Source of the DNA: Planctomycetota bacterium
Lineage (GTDB): Bacteria > Planctomycetota > Phycisphaerae > Sedimentisphaerales > Anaerobacaceae
Reading direction: 5' to 3'
Assembly: GCA_017885385.1 (NCBI GenBank)
Contig: JAFNGF010000103.1
Span: 1 to 33,298, forward strand
Length of the DNA: 33,298 nucleotides
The position numbers were made by a program, and so were the translations under genes. Of the stretch, positions 32,930 to 33,298 are shown one piece after another; positions within the stretch are counted from its first letter, which is position 1, and each line of letters opens with the position of its first letter. A model generated the notes under the pieces. The model searched no databases. It was not told the origin of the DNA and saw only the letters and a program-made list of their open reading frames with translations.

Positions 32930-33298
32930 CTAACTAACCAGTCACCACTGGCTATTTCCATGAGCCAGCGGTCTGATTCGGATTTACCGTAGCCTAAAAA
33001 GGCAGAATCCTTATCGTGCTTGCGGAAGGACTCATAGGCCCTGCTCTTATTCGCGTTGGCATAGCAATACACGCAGCCGTGCGGACAGGTGTCGTACGTG
33101 CCAATATCGATGCTCTCGATGCAGCCGCATTCAGCCCGTGTGGGCTTTTCCGTGTACTGGAACCCTTCCGGGAAAAATAACTTCTCGAGGATGCTGCCAT
33201 CGATGCAGTGAGCTTTTTTGATTCTGCCGCCTGCTAAGTAGTCGCTGCAGCAGGAAAACATCTCGATACCGTGACGCTCTGCAATAGCCGACAGCTCG
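32926..33298 (-). CDS. DUF1848 family protein, 5' part outside the window
   Basis: About 124 C-terminal residues are visible; the frame stays open to the window edge (ELSAIAERHGIEMFSCCSDY). The cysteine-rich core ECGCIESIDIGTYDTCPHGC followed by VYCYAN is the hallmark of DUF1848, a family with radical-SAM-like cysteines at its C-terminal end; CPHGCVYC provides a CxxxCxxC spacing suited to a 4Fe-4S cluster. The reaction is unknown to me. The stop codon (TAA, 32928-32926) overlaps the holA stop by three bases, the two genes being convergent. Confidence 0.8.
   Translation of the reverse strand, partial: ELSAIAERHGIEMFSCCSDYLAGGRIKKAHCIDGSILEKLFFPEGFQYTEKPTRAECGCIESIDIGTYDTCPHGCVYCYANANKSRAYESFRKHDKDSAFLGYGKSESDRWLMEIASGDWLVS

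Noticed and set aside
1..33298. Complete insertion sequences or transposase genes
   Set aside because: No transposase, integrase or recombinase motif was found in any plausible frame; only short non-coding palindromic units are present.

Overview
The window looks like a chromosomal segment of a planctomycete, most likely of the Phycisphaerae type. This is inferred from gene style, not from a marker tree. It carries PEP-CTERM secreted proteins, a very large beta-helix protein with single dockerin-like F-hand motifs, a PilM protein fused to a PilN-like membrane part, and many small dispersed repeats. There are no rRNA or tRNA genes, no CRISPR array and no complete insertion sequence that I can see.

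Layout. From 1 to 16777 all genes lie on the minus strand: a truncated secreted DNRLRE-type protein (1-488), a diguanylate cyclase with a degenerate receiver-like N-terminus (729-1856), a 1631-residue secreted beta-helix protein (2014-6909), a polytopic membrane protein with a large soluble tail (7108-9078), S-adenosylhomocysteine hydrolase (9139-10398), and a compact three-gene envelope operon (16777 down to 10912) made of a PilM-PilN-like fusion and two bitopic membrane proteins. From 16861 on most genes are on the plus strand: mtaB, an orphan KAP-family P-loop NTPase, a truncated zinc-ribbon gene remnant, then (minus) msrA, then the arginine cluster argB-argD-argF. After a convergent secreted protein with YSPYAF repeats (minus) come two PEP-CTERM proteins, gyrA, holA, and the 3' part of a DUF1848 protein (minus).

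How it fits together. Housekeeping genes (ahcY, mtaB, msrA, argBDF, gyrA, holA) are interleaved with cell-surface genes. The three-gene operon probably forms one inner-membrane complex: PilM supplies the cytoplasmic actin-like part, and all three proteins cross the membrane once and have large periplasmic domains; two of them share an acidic methionine-rich DEEYM motif. The arginine genes cover steps 2, 4 and 6 of the pathway, so argC and argJ or equivalents must lie elsewhere.

The most unusual aspect is the density and variety of small repeats. I see degenerate 7-nt tandem arrays, some of them in frame inside genes; 9-nt CACAGA-type arrays; a phased 10-nt array upstream of the KAP gene; a hairpin family ending in GGCTAAACA; and nested inverted repeats of MITE type. 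The diguanylate cyclase gene alone has absorbed three such repeats without losing its frame.
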